NCBI GenBank assembly: GCA_934728255.1
Contig: CAKVEC010000004.1
Location: forward strand, 124,001-188,000
DNA length: 64,000 nt
Reading direction: 5' to 3'
Source of the DNA: an uncultured Bacteroidales bacterium
GTDB lineage: Bacteria; Bacteroidota; Bacteroidia; Bacteroidales; Paludibacteraceae
Under the pieces are notes generated by a model, which did no database searches, was not told where the DNA came from, and saw nothing but the letters and a program-made list of their open reading frames with translations. A program made the position numbers and the translations under genes. Shown here piece after piece: positions 24,505 to 33,306 of the stretch. Position 1 is the stretch's first letter. Every line of letters starts with the position of its first letter.

Positions 24505-26904
24505 TTAAAGACCGATGTGCAAGCGGAAACGCAATGCCCAGAGAGGCGTGGTCGGATCGTGGCGGTTGGTAAGCCGCCAGACAGAATAGAGGTCGCCGAG
24601 ACGGAGGATATTGCCGATGCCGACCCCCATCTCTATATAAGGGATAGTTGTACCCGTGAGGGCCGGCAGCGTAGTCTCCGCCCAATCGGCACGGGCGGGG
24701 CTGTTGCGGTCGGAGAGGTAGCCATAGGCGAGTTTGAAACTGACCAATTCACGCAGGCGGAGATAACGGATACCGGGAATGAGATTGAATAAGATGCCCT
24801 GCCCGTTCCATTCGGTGTGCAGCGAGATATAGCGGTCGGCGGCATACTGATAATTGTTCATCAGCGTGAAACGATAGGGGTCGTAGGCATAGCCCTGATT
24901 GCCCTCAAAATGATGCAACATCGGGTATGGCACCTGCCCCAGTACCACGCCTGCCGACAATGCCCAGTCGAGCGAGCCGCCCATACCGAGACTGACCTGC
25001 TGACGCAGGAGCAGATTGAGTTTGCCATACATGCGGTAATGCGCCATAGGATCGGTCTGCCACGAACCCGTCTCCACCCCGAGATACAGGACCGGGTATT
25101 GGCTATAGACATGCACACGGCGGAAATACATATCCACTTTGCGCTCCTTGAAACCTATACGGCAGATTGCCCCGAGCGACTGATAGCGATAGCCGTGCAT
25201 CGCATAGTAGCCTGCCAACGGGTCGCCGTACCCCATCCTGCCGAACCGCCCATAGAGGGTGGTCTCGAGGTGATCCGTCCAATCGTTCTCCGTGCAGAGT
25301 TGGAACTGCCGCTGCCGTGCGGCGGTGTTCTGTGCGTTGGGATTGGAGCGCAGTGCCTCGAAAGCATAAGCGGTGAAATCCATATTCTTCCAACCGATAC
25401 TGTTCTCCCTGAGAAGGCGCGAGAAATCGTCCACCTCGGTCCATACATAGTGGTCCCGGTATTCGAGCGAAAGGACGTTGCGTCGCAGCGTCGGCAGGTT
25501 GACATTCACCCGCCCAAGTCCCTTCCATGCTTGGTCGCGGAAACCGTAGCCCACCGATGCCTCGAGCGATACATTGCGCCAGAGTTTCTCGTTGGTACGG
25601 AAAGGCAGGCCGAGGTGCACCGTCTCGTGTTGGTTCACCTGCAAGATCTCCTCGATATGCCCGATGTCCACGCATGTACCCGTCGGGATATAGCCCGTAG
25701 TGATGATAGTTGCCAACCAACGCGCCGTGCGAACAAGGGGTAACTCTTCTAATTCCGACTCCCCCAACCCCCTCAAAGAGGGGGCTTCCAATATCGGCTC
25801 ACCCATTTCTGTCAGCCCCTCCTTTGGAGGGGTTGGGGAGGCCATTGTATGCTTTAACAGCACCGTCGGGAAGATGTGGGCAGTATCTGTTTTGACGGCG
25901 AAGTCCAAAAGGGTACTGATTTCCTCGCTTTGCAGGGTATGGTCGGGTGCAAAAGTTTGGGATATATGCAGGTTGCTCAAGTAATTGACACTTGTCTGTG
26001 CGGGCACGGTGGCTTCTATCTGCGAGACCGCCAGCGTAGCGGAATCGATATGCATCGTGCCGTTGAACGTGGCATAGAACGGGTTGCGGGTGCGGAAATC
26101 CACTGTGTAGGTCTTGCCCGACGGAGTCTGCACGGAATCAATGAGATAGTAGCGATAATAGGTTGCACCGGACGAAGCCAAAGGCGAGAGGAAACTGCGC
26201 CCAAGCAGAGAGACAGAGTTTTGATAGAAATTGAGGTTGCCCGTAGTGGTAAGCAAGGCGGAATAGTCGTCCGCCGTCAACACCAATGCCTGTGCTTTTT
26301 TCTCGCCTATTGGTAGAATATCTGTGCCTTGGAGACACACCGCCTGTTCGGCGCGGTAGAGGGGTAGCAGAAAGGTAGAGTCCTCGCCCGTCAGCAGCCC
26401 CGTTTGCAGGCTGCGCCATAGGTAGCGTTGCAGGTGCCGCTTCTGTATATTACTGATATATAGTTCCGTTACATCGGTTGCGGGTGTTTGCAGGTCGGGA
26501 AGCAACGTGCGGTCGTTCTGCCCACGGTGTGCCCGCACGGCGGCAATGAGCGGTATGGCGGGGTTCTCGCCGGGGGTGGCGATAACCTCCTCTATGAGTG
26601 CCGTTTTCTCGCGCAACGCCACCTGCATCCCCGCCATTGTGCCGGGCTCGACGGGGTAACGCTGCGTATGATAGCCCACTGCCGAGATGACGAGTGTCCG
26701 CTTGCGCGGCAGGTCGGCGCGGAGCATAAAAGAACCCGCTGCATCGGACGAAGTGCCTATGTGTGTTCCTGCGAAATAGATGTTCGCTCCTGCTATCGGT
26801 TCGCCTGTCTGCTCATTGAGAATATCCCCCACAAGAATCGTCTCCTGCGCCATTCCCACAGCGCAGCACAACACACAAAGTACTATCCAAAGCAGTCGTT
26901 TCAA
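24505..26904 (-). CDS. DUF5686-type outer-membrane protein with carboxypeptidase-like plug
   Basis: A 799-residue protein with a signal peptide (MKRLLWIVLCVLCCAVGMAQ), a CarboxypepD_reg-like domain (residues 25-105, GEPIAGANIYFAGTHIG), a central region, and a C-terminal beta barrel. This is the architecture of DUF5686 family surface proteins. The start codon is TTG, as no ATG is available before the signal peptide. Around residues 354-386 the sequence is TPPKEGL and APSLRGLGE, encoded by two arms of the GC-rich palindromic repeat, inserted in frame. Transcribed alone; function unknown. Confidence 0.82.
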   Translation of the reverse strand: MKRLLWIVLCVLCCAVGMAQETILVGDILNEQTGEPIAGANIYFAGTHIGTSSDAAGSFMLRADLPRKRTLVISAVGYHTQRYPVEPGTMAGMQVALREKTALIEEVIATPGENPAIPLIAAVRAHRGQNDRTLLPDLQTPATDVTELYISNIQKRHLQRYLWRSLQTGLLTGEDSTFLLPLYRAEQAVCLQGTDILPIGEKKAQALVLTADDYSALLTTTGNLNFYQNSVSLLGRSFLSPLASSGATYYRYYLIDSVQTPSGKTYTVDFRTRNPFYATFNGTMHIDSATLAVSQIEATVPAQTSVNYLSNLHISQTFAPDHTLQSEEISTLLDFAVKTDTAHIFPTVLLKHTMASPTPPKEGLTEMGEPILEAPSLRGLGESELEELPLVRTARWLATIITTGYIPTGTCVDIGHIEEILQVNQHETVHLGLPFRTNEKLWRNVSLEASVGYGFRDQAWKGLGRVNVNLPTLRRNVLSLEYRDHYVWTEVDDFSRLLRENSIGWKNMDFTAYAFEALRSNPNAQNTAARQRQFQLCTENDWTDHLETTLYGRFGRMGYGDPLAGYYAMHGYRYQSLGAICRIGFKERKVDMYFRRVHVYSQYPVLYLGVETGSWQTDPMAHYRMYGKLNLLLRQQVSLGMGGSLDWALSAGVVLGQVPYPMLHHFEGNQGYAYDPYRFTLMNNYQYAADRYISLHTEWNGQGILFNLIPGIRYLRLRELVSFKLAYGYLSDRNSPARADWAETTLPALTGTTIPYIEMGVGIGNILRLGDLYSVWRLTNRHDPTTPLWALRFRLHIGL
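25759..25843. repeat. GC-rich palindromic element inside a coding sequence (copy 3)
   Basis: Two arms, CCCCCAACCCCCTCAAAGAG with GGGGG (25761-25784) and CCCCTCC TTT GGAGGGG followed by TTGGGGAGG (25815-25842), face each other around 30 nt. Both match the intergenic copies at 14621 and 14992. The length keeps the frame of the DUF5686 gene open. Confidence 0.85.
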
Positions 26905-26975
26905 GCAGGGTATAAACGTTAATTATCGTGTAATTAGTCGTTAATTTTCAGATTCGGAGGACACCGCACCAACTC

Positions 26976-27887
26976 TTATTCGTGTTTGCGGTTGGCAGGG
27001 TGGTATTGTAGGATGGCTTTGCGGAGGTCTTGCACATCGAGGTGGGTATAGATCTCGGTGGTGGAAAGTTCCTCGTGCCCGAGGAGTTGCTGAATGATAC
27101 GCAGGTCGGCACCATTTTGCAGGAGGTGGGTAGCAAACGAATGGCGCAAGGTGTGCGGCGAGACGGTCTTCTCAATACCTGCTTTGGCGCACAGGCGGCG
27201 AATGATAGTAAACACCATCATACGGGTCAGTTGCTGCCCGCGGCGGTTGAGAAAAGCCAGATCCTCGCAACCGGGGGCTATCGTCCAATGACTACGGTCT
27301 TGCATCCAATAGCCGAACCACTCCTCTGCCACGGGGGAGATAGGCACTAATCGCTGCTTGCTACCCTTGCCGAGAATGACCATATAGCCCTCTTTGCGGT
27401 ACATCTGCGACAGTTTGAGGTTCACCAGTTCGCTCACCCGCAGTCCGCTGCCGTAGAGCATCTCGATGATAGCGCGGTTGCGGTGTCCCTCGTTGGACGA
27501 CAGGTCAATCGCCGCCGTCATCCGGTCGATCTCCTCCACGCTCAGCACCTGCGGCAGGTGCATCTCTTTCTTCGGTCCCTCAAGCAGTTCGGTGGGGTCG
27601 GCTTCTATATAGTTGTGATAGAGCAGGAAGCGGTAGAAAGAGTGCAGCGTAGCCAAAAGGCGAGCCTGCGTGCGCACATTGGATATTTCCTTAAAGGTCT
27701 GGAATACAAACTCCTGCAAGTCGTCAAACGTAACGCGCAACGGGTCGAGTTGATTATCGGAGAGATACTTTTTATATTTCTCCAGATCGAACTCGTAGGC
27801 TGTTACCGTATTTGGGGAGTATGATCTCTCTAAAAGCAGATAAGCGTGATATTCCGAGTATATAGGGTCTTTCTGTTTCTCGTTCAT
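26976..27887 (-). CDS. xerD: Tyrosine recombinase XerD
   Basis: Resolves chromosome dimers at dif. The 303-residue protein has the SAM-like N-terminal domain and the catalytic set: Arg in GSGLRVSEL, Lys in GKGSKQRLV, HTLRHSFATHL (His and Arg), His in LLGHEELSTTEIYTHL, with the Tyr nucleophile in IYTH. Length and order match the chromosomal Xer family rather than an integrase, and no mobile element is near. Its start overlaps the stop of the following lipoprotein gene's neighbour by the ATGA at 27884-27887. Confidence 0.93.
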   Translation of the reverse strand: MNEKQKDPIYSEYHAYLLLERSYSPNTVTAYEFDLEKYKKYLSDNQLDPLRVTFDDLQEFVFQTFKEISNVRTQARLLATLHSFYRFLLYHNYIEADPTELLEGPKKEMHLPQVLSVEEIDRMTAAIDLSSNEGHRNRAIIEMLYGSGLRVSELVNLKLSQMYRKEGYMVILGKGSKQRLVPISPVAEEWFGYWMQDRSHWTIAPGCEDLAFLNRRGQQLTRMMVFTIIRRLCAKAGIEKTVSPHTLRHSFATHLLQNGADLRIIQQLLGHEELSTTEIYTHLDVQDLRKAILQYHPANRKHE

Positions 27888-28420
27888 CGCCGGTCGTAAT
27901 AGTTCAGCACTCCCTCAAAACGCCCCTCGTAGGTTTGCTTGCCATAATAGAGCATAAAGCGCATATCATACAGAGAATCTGAAGATAAGTTCACCTCGAA
28001 CCGCCCCGAATCGACCACCTGTACACCCGCATTGGCAGACTCAACGACCGAGAACAGGTATATCCCCGTAGGTGTTCCCTCGAAATTCTGCCCGGGCAGG
28101 AATGTATGGTCGGCAGCGGTGGTATCGCTATGATATGTCCCCGCTGCAAGGAGCGAATCGGCGAGAAATATATCGCTGATATACAGGTTAGTACCCGTGC
28201 CGACGATATGCCGTGTCGAGTCAAGCGAAAGCCCGTCGGAGTACAGGTCGAGCGCAAACACATTGTGCGGCACGCTGTCATACGCCTTGCCGTATTGCTC
28301 CACATAGCAGGACGTAAACTCCGTGGCATACGATGTTTTTTTGTCCGGCTGATTGGTACCGCCGCACGCCATCAGTGCACACACGCACACAAGATATATG
28401 ATAAAAAACCGGCTCTTCAT
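27884..28420 (-). CDS. Lipoprotein of unknown function
   Basis: A 178-residue lipoprotein with signal peptide and lipobox LMAC near residue 19, followed by GGTNQPDKK. The rest is a beta-rich domain (HIVGTGTNLYISDIF, FEGTPTGIYLFSVVE) with no family I recognise. Its stop codon overlaps the xerD start (ATGA), so the two are translated together. Many Bacteroidales have small lipoproteins before xerD. Confidence 0.75.
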   Translation of the reverse strand: MKSRFFIIYLVCVCALMACGGTNQPDKKTSYATEFTSCYVEQYGKAYDSVPHNVFALDLYSDGLSLDSTRHIVGTGTNLYISDIFLADSLLAAGTYHSDTTAADHTFLPGQNFEGTPTGIYLFSVVESANAGVQVVDSGRFEVNLSSDSLYDMRFMLYYGKQTYEGRFEGVLNYYDRR

Positions 28421-28443
28421 TGTAATTGATTTTGTTATAGTAT

Positions 28444-28468
28444 GCTTATAGGATAGTTATAGGATAAA
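28444..28468. repeat. Period-11 tandem repeat (TTATAGGATAG units)
   Basis: Two copies of TATAGGATAGT/TATAGGATAAA, upstream of the lipoprotein gene. Confidence 0.6.
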
Positions 28469-28540
28469 TTTGTTATTGCATGGGAAAGAAAAGCCTATCC
28501 TCCTTATATCCACCCTACTTTGCAATACACAATTAAGGGG

Positions 28541-28566
28541 CATGTTAATTGTTAATTGTTAATTTC
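28541..28566. repeat. Period-7 tandem repeat (TTAATTG units) forming the end of a gene
   Basis: Three copies of TTAATTG. Read on the minus strand they encode the last residues TINN and the stop of the permease gene at 28545-29765. Confidence 0.85.
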
Positions 28567-29765
28567 CTTGTAGGGTACCACGCTGATACAAACCCGAGCA
28601 GCAATACGATAGCCGCCACAAGGAGTATATCCGTCGGTTGTACCAGCACGGGATATGCAGAAATCACATAGTCGTCTCCGCTACCTAATTTCAGGAAACC
28701 GAAATGCTGTTGCAGCAGACATATCGCCACGCCGAGCACCAGTCCGAGCAATGCCCCGAGTCCGCTGATGAGCCAGCCCTCGTAGAGGAACACCCTCCGT
28801 ATGGTCTGTTGGTCGGCTCCGAGGTTACTAAGGATACGTATATCTTCCCGCTTGTCGATAATGAGCATCGAGAGCGAACCTATCACATTAAAGCACGCAA
28901 TGAGCAGGATAAACGCCATCAGCAACGCCGTGAGCAGTTTCTCTATTTTCAAGATACGGAAGAAATCCGCTTGTTGCTCATAGCGGTCTTGCACCGCATA
29001 GCCGTCGCCCAAAGCCGCTACCATCTGCCGTTTGGCTTGCCGCATATTCGTACCCGGTTGCAGGAGCAGACTGAGCGATGTAACGGTCAGCGAATCATAT
29101 TGGAAGATACGCCTTGCCAACGGCAGCGAGACTAGCAGCAGTTGGTCATCATACTGCACCTGGTTGACCGCAAACGTACCAGCGATAAAGCACACCTCGT
29201 GGCAGAAACTCTCGTCGGGGCGCAGCATATTCACCCGCTCCGTGCGCTTGGGTGCATACAGGTGTACGCCCCCTACAAAATGTGCGTTCATACCGAGTTG
29301 CGATGCCAACCCGCGCCCCATCACACAGCGGTCGAACGCCCCGTCGTGCACCAAGAAACAGCCGTCCGAGATGATAGAATCAATATGTGTGATTTCCCGG
29401 AAATGCGTATCCACGCCCATCAGCCGTGCGGGTTGCTGGTGCTCCTTGTAGCGCACAAGCGCCGTCTCTTCCACCACCTCCGACACCGTCTCCACACACG
29501 GCAGCGCACGCAGTTGCTGCACAGGCAGCGTATCGGTGCGGAAATACTTGCCGTCGGCTGCCACCACGCGTATCTCGGGGTCGAACTCCGAAAACATGTG
29601 CTCCACGAGGTTTCCGAAACCGTTCATCACGCTCAGCACACAGACCATAGCCGCCGTAACGACGCACACCGCCGCGGCACTCACACCCGAAACGATGTTG
29701 ATGGCGTTATGCCCCTTCTTCGAGAACAGGTACCGCCATGCTATATGTCCTTCCAACCGGCTCAT
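28545..29765 (-). CDS. ABC transporter permease, FtsX/LolE (MacB) type
   Basis: A 406-residue inner-membrane protein with one N-terminal helix (IVSGVSAAAVCVVTAAMVCVL), a large periplasmic MacB-like domain, and three C-terminal helices, the order of LolC/LolE and related permeases. IDKREDIRILSNLGADQQTI is the conserved cytoplasmic motif. In Gram-negative bacteria such proteins release lipoproteins from the inner membrane; this is likely but not proven here. It directly follows rbfA (3 nt), a common Bacteroidota arrangement. The last four residues come from a tandem repeat. Confidence 0.88.
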   Translation of the reverse strand: MSRLEGHIAWRYLFSKKGHNAINIVSGVSAAAVCVVTAAMVCVLSVMNGFGNLVEHMFSEFDPEIRVVAADGKYFRTDTLPVQQLRALPCVETVSEVVEETALVRYKEHQQPARLMGVDTHFREITHIDSIISDGCFLVHDGAFDRCVMGRGLASQLGMNAHFVGGVHLYAPKRTERVNMLRPDESFCHEVCFIAGTFAVNQVQYDDQLLLVSLPLARRIFQYDSLTVTSLSLLLQPGTNMRQAKRQMVAALGDGYAVQDRYEQQADFFRILKIEKLLTALLMAFILLIACFNVIGSLSMLIIDKREDIRILSNLGADQQTIRRVFLYEGWLISGLGALLGLVLGVAICLLQQHFGFLKLGSGDDYVISAYPVLVQPTDILLVAAIVLLLGFVSAWYPTRKLTINN

Positions 29766-29768
29766 GCG

Positions 29769-30137
29769 TTACGCATTTGGCTCATTGTCATGGAGATGCG
29801 TATCGCTATGAAGCAGTTCGTCAATGCGCTCCATACGGTCGATGGTCTCGTCGATGTGGAAATTCAATTCGGGAATAATACGCAACTGATGACGCTCCAG
29901 CGTACCCATCTCGCCGCGGAATTTGCCTTTGTTTTCCTCTATTTTCTCCATCGTTACCGCCACTTTGTTTTGCGGAAAGATGGACAGATATACGTGCGCA
30001 ATCGCCAAATCAGGCGACACACGAACCTCGCTCACCGAGATAAGCGTTCCGCCAAGTGTACGCGCATAGCGCAAAAAGATGTCGCTCAAATCCTTCTGTA
30101 TCAGACGAGCAATCTTGTGTTGTCTTGTAGATTCCAT
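29769..30137 (-). CDS. rbfA: Ribosome-binding factor A
   Basis: A cold-shock-type factor needed for maturation of the 30S subunit. The 122-residue protein has the KH-like fold with STRQHKIARLIQKDLSDIF, ISVSEVRVSPDLAIAHVYLS and a C-terminal basic strand region (LRIIPELNFHIDETID). I chose the ATG at 30137; the frame from 30152 adds four residues only. It is followed by the permease gene after 3 nt. Confidence 0.92.
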   Translation of the reverse strand: MESTRQHKIARLIQKDLSDIFLRYARTLGGTLISVSEVRVSPDLAIAHVYLSIFPQNKVAVTMEKIEENKGKFRGEMGTLERHQLRIIPELNFHIDETIDRMERIDELLHSDTHLHDNEPNA

Positions 30138-30138
30138 G

Positions 30139-30272
30139 ATTCTAATTAACAATTAATGATTAACAATTAACATACCCCGTTTCATTATGCATTACAAAAG
30201 GCTATCCACCCGACATCCACAGGACAACCACACGTGTTTTTAATACAGAATACAATGCGTAATGCATAATTT
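30139..30272. repeat. Cluster of period-7 and period-11 repeats between rpmH and rbfA
   Basis: TAATTAA/CAATTAA units (30139-30170), then GGCTATCCACC, CGACATCCACA, GGACAACCACA (30200-30233, period 11), then AATGCGT/AATGCAT units (30252-30268). A decayed GC-rich palindrome (30315-30345) follows. No gene is seen in 30138-30438. Confidence 0.75.
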
Positions 30273-30374
30273 TCTCTGTTCTTACTCTATAAAAACCCGT
30301 CCTTCCGTTCTGTAAGCCCCTCCTCTCCTATGGAGTGGTTGAAATAGTCGGAGTTTGCAGGTCTCTAAGTACAA

Positions 30375-30405
30375 AACAAGGGAAAGGAGACACGGTCTCT
30401 TTTCC
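30375..30405 (-). terminator. Intrinsic terminator of rpmH
   Basis: On the minus strand GGGAAAAGAGAC and GTCTCCTTTCCC form a stem with one bulge around CGT, then TTGTTTTG. It lies about 35 nt after the rpmH stop. Confidence 0.75.
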
Positions 30406-30438
30406 CTGTATTGGTATGTATCTAATTAGAAAACCTAA

Positions 30439-30597
30439 TTAATACTTGTGGCGTCCTTCGTCAGCAACGGTCAGTTTCTTACGACCGTGAGCACGACGGG
30501 CAGCCAATACGCGGCGACCGTTAGCGGTAGCCATTCTCTCGCGGAAACCGTGTTTGTTACGACGCTTGCGTTGTGAGGGTTGGAATGTACGTTTCAT
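30439..30597 (-). CDS. rpmH: 50S ribosomal protein L34
   Basis: A 52-residue basic protein, MKRTFQPSQRKRRNKHGFRE, then MATANGRRVLAARRAHGRKK, which is the invariant L34 sequence. The start codon is at 30597, after a promoter at 30721-30751. Confidence 0.98.
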   Translation of the reverse strand: MKRTFQPSQRKRRNKHGFRERMATANGRRVLAARRAHGRKKLTVADEGRHKY

Positions 30598-30720
30598 CTC
30601 TATTTATCCGTTTTGTGCCCAATCCAAACTATCTCGCAATCCCCTGCGAAACACCTTGTAGGGCGGGTTCTATATATACGTTTATCTGTTTCGTCTTAGC
30701 CGTTAGACGAAAAGCGACTG

Positions 30721-30751
30721 CAAAATTACTGCTTTTTTTCGATATAGCAAA
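30721..30751 (-). promoter_or_regulatory. Promoter of rpmH, TTTG-N19-TAATTTTG
   Basis: TAATTTTG (30721-30728) is preceded by the A-tract and GCAG and by TTTG (30748-30751). The transcript leader would be about 120 nt long. Confidence 0.75.
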
Positions 30752-30802
30752 ACTTTTACCGTATTTTTTTATACAGATAGCCTTTATTTCGTTTTTTTGT
30801 TG

Positions 30803-30810
30803 TACTTTTG
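30803..30810 (+). promoter_or_regulatory. -7 box of recO, TACTTTTG
   Basis: TACTTTTG ends 21 nt before the recO start codon. No clear -33 box is present at the right distance, only a T-run. Confidence 0.5.
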
Positions 30811-30831
30811 TATGTATAATTTGCTTTTCGT

Positions 30832-31425
30832 ATGCTTACCACCACCGAAGCCATCGTACTCAGTCTGCAACCGTATAGCGACAAGGCACATATCCTCCAC
30901 GCTTTCACGTGCGCGGGCGGGCGCATGAACTATATGGTGTATGGTCTCGGGCGGAAAAAAAGTGCTGCGCAATATGCCCCACTCTCATTGGTGGAACTGA
31001 CAGCAGACATACAGCCCAACCGGCAGTTTCAGGTTCTTCGGCAGGCACGGTTGACCTATATTCCCCGCAAGACACCTACCGACCTCAAGCGGCAGAGCGT
31101 AGCCATCTTTATTGCAGAAGTGCTGTTTCGTACTCTGCGCCACCCTATGGAAGACCCTACTCTGTTCGACTATCTCGCAGCCGTTGTGCGCGAATTGGAC
31201 ACCACCCCCGAACCCGAGAACCTGCATATCCGCTTTTTGGTCGGTTTGGCTACTAGGATGGGCTTTGGTATTGATGCCGAAATGCACCCCGAGTTGCTCC
31301 AAATCCCCGCTACCCGCCGGGAGCGGCAACGGCAACTCCAAGCGCTCTGCAACTACTTCGCCGACCAGATAGACGACTGGCAGTCTCCCCGTTCTATAGA
31401 TGTCTTGATGGAACTGTTCGACTGA
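30832..31425 (+). CDS. recO: DNA repair protein RecO, short form
   Basis: RecO loads RecA on gaps with RecR and anneals strands. The 197-residue protein has the OB-fold N-terminus (AIVLSLQPYSDKAHILHAFT, GGRMNYMVYGLGRKKS) and the helical C-terminal part (HIRFLVGLATRMGFGIDA). It is about 45 residues shorter than usual, mainly for lack of the loop between the two halves of the helical domain, and has no zinc cysteines. It converges with the gene at 31427, one base between the stop codons. Confidence 0.85.
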   Translation: MLTTTEAIVLSLQPYSDKAHILHAFTCAGGRMNYMVYGLGRKKSAAQYAPLSLVELTADIQPNRQFQVLRQARLTYIPRKTPTDLKRQSVAIFIAEVLFRTLRHPMEDPTLFDYLAAVVRELDTTPEPENLHIRFLVGLATRMGFGIDAEMHPELLQIPATRRERQRQLQALCNYFADQIDDWQSPRSIDVLMELFD

Positions 31426-31426
31426 T

Positions 31427-33286
31427 CTACAGCGTTGCCCGCAAGAGCAGATGCACATCAGTTCGGGTAGCCGCAGCCAAAGAACGAGACACACGCCACT
31501 CTTTGCCATAGACGGTTTCGCTCACGCGCAGATACAGCCCCAACTGCTTGATAATCTGCCAGCGCAGATTGATATAGGCTCTTCCGCCGCAACCATAGAC
31601 AGCAGGAATGGAATAGCCGTACAACACATCATTCTCATAGTTATAGATCCGGTTATTCCAACTGCGGACATCAAATCCCTGCAACCATACCTGCACCGTG
31701 AGCGGGACGGCAGCAAAGGTATATTGCACATCCTGATACAGACTCACACCCCACGAGAATGACTGTACGCTGTCGCAAACCACGTTGGCATCGGCTTGTG
31801 TCCGCAGTCGCCAACCGCTATCCGACCAATTGAACTGATAACGTACGCTATATGTCCCGCGTTTGGCTTTCTCTCTTGCCCGCAGACGCAAATTCATATT
31901 CCATTGGTCATTTGGCATATACGCCGTTTCCGCCATTGCATCATACCCCCATGAGGGAGCATAAGGGATACCATATTTGATACCTGCAAAGCGGAACACA
32001 TCCCCATAGACTGACCATCGCAAATGTCTCAACCGGGTAATCTCCATGCCGAGATAGGCACCGTTTTCGTCATTCAGTCGCGAAGTCTCGGAGAACGCAT
32101 ACCCCAACGCATTGTCAAACCACGGAGAATAGTAACGGTAGAGCAATAGTAATCCCACACCTTGCACGGGCATAACACGACTGCCTACCTCCAACCCTGC
32201 ACCCCAATGCCTGTTTTGCGCCGTTGCCACTTCGCCGAATACATCAAAAATCCCGTAGTTGTATCGGAAATTCACGCCCAGTACCGCCTGCTGTCTGCCA
32301 CGGAAATAGTGGACATTGTAGCGCATATCGCGATAGGGATACACCGAATCCGAATAGAGGTTTTCTACAGCGGTAACCCCTATTTTCAGACGCCGATAGC
32401 GCATCGTTATATTGGTTCCGAGAATATGATGACGCACGCTGTCGCGCGTCTTTTGCAGAGAATAGAGTGCAGACCAGTCGATATGCACGTTTCCTGTTTT
32501 CCACGCCAAAGTGGTTCCTGCTCCGTGCAATCCGTTGCCGTCCACACTGCTGTATTTGCGAAGCCCGTCTGCCTGGTTACCCGCATTGAGTACATACGCC
32601 GATTTACCTGTATGGAACGCATCGGCAAGCACCAGTCCCTGTCCGAAAGAGGCTTGGAAATTTCCTGCCACCACCGTGCGCACACAACCTATGTCGTTGA
32701 GTTGTATATAGCCACCATACTCCAAATCAGCGGCTTGCCCGCCTGTGGGGCGGCGTAAGTTCAAACCGAACTGCACCCGGTTCCGATAGTTGAACTTATA
32801 GCGGGTCTGCACAAACACCGGGTCACCCGTATAGTTTTCTGCATTGCGGACATCTATACGGGCGGTTATCTCATGTTTCGCATAGCGGAATACTTCGTGC
32901 GGATTCAGCCGGCTGGAGACTTCTACGGGTGCCACATACACAAATGCCCGCAGGTTGCGAATGTCATAGTCCTGCAAACAAGGGATCAGTTGCAGTTCCG
33001 CCACATCCTGCATCGGGTGCTGATAGACATAAAGCAGGATAGCATCTATCTGCGTATCATTCAGAAAGCGCAACCGTTCCAAGTCCTCCGCACGGGCGGT
33101 ATTCAAGTTGATCGGGTGTACTGCTATGTCCGACAAGTCTTCCTGCAGTTCCTCATAATCTACCGCACTGACCTCCGTCAGTTGTTCATACACATCACCA
33201 ATCACATTCTCCAACCACTCCCTGTCTCCCGCATATACGGCAACCGCACTCAGCAGACACAACCATATAGACAGCAGACGAGACAA
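31427..33286 (-). CDS. Helix-hairpin-helix outer-membrane barrel protein
   Basis: A 619-residue exported protein with a signal peptide (MSRLLSIWLCLLSAVAVYAG; start codon TTG), a ComEA-like helix-hairpin-helix segment near residues 55-110 (INLNTARAEDLERLRFLND and DVAELQLIPCLQ), then a long stretch of amphipathic strands typical of a barrel. Such proteins occur in Bacteroidota and are annotated as helix-hairpin-helix proteins of unknown function; DNA uptake is only a guess. It is the last gene of the ruvA-sprA-ATPase run. Confidence 0.78.
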   Translation of the reverse strand: MSRLLSIWLCLLSAVAVYAGDREWLENVIGDVYEQLTEVSAVDYEELQEDLSDIAVHPINLNTARAEDLERLRFLNDTQIDAILLYVYQHPMQDVAELQLIPCLQDYDIRNLRAFVYVAPVEVSSRLNPHEVFRYAKHEITARIDVRNAENYTGDPVFVQTRYKFNYRNRVQFGLNLRRPTGGQAADLEYGGYIQLNDIGCVRTVVAGNFQASFGQGLVLADAFHTGKSAYVLNAGNQADGLRKYSSVDGNGLHGAGTTLAWKTGNVHIDWSALYSLQKTRDSVRHHILGTNITMRYRRLKIGVTAVENLYSDSVYPYRDMRYNVHYFRGRQQAVLGVNFRYNYGIFDVFGEVATAQNRHWGAGLEVGSRVMPVQGVGLLLLYRYYSPWFDNALGYAFSETSRLNDENGAYLGMEITRLRHLRWSVYGDVFRFAGIKYGIPYAPSWGYDAMAETAYMPNDQWNMNLRLRAREKAKRGTYSVRYQFNWSDSGWRLRTQADANVVCDSVQSFSWGVSLYQDVQYTFAAVPLTVQVWLQGFDVRSWNNRIYNYENDVLYGYSIPAVYGCGGRAYINLRWQIIKQLGLYLRVSETVYGKEWRVSRSLAAATRTDVHLLLRATL

Positions 33287-33306
33287 AAGAGAATACGTAT
33301 TGAGTA

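Noticed and set aside
26976..27887. Integrase of a mobile element
   Set aside because: The recombinase matches chromosomal XerD in length and motifs, and no attachment sites or other mobile genes are near.
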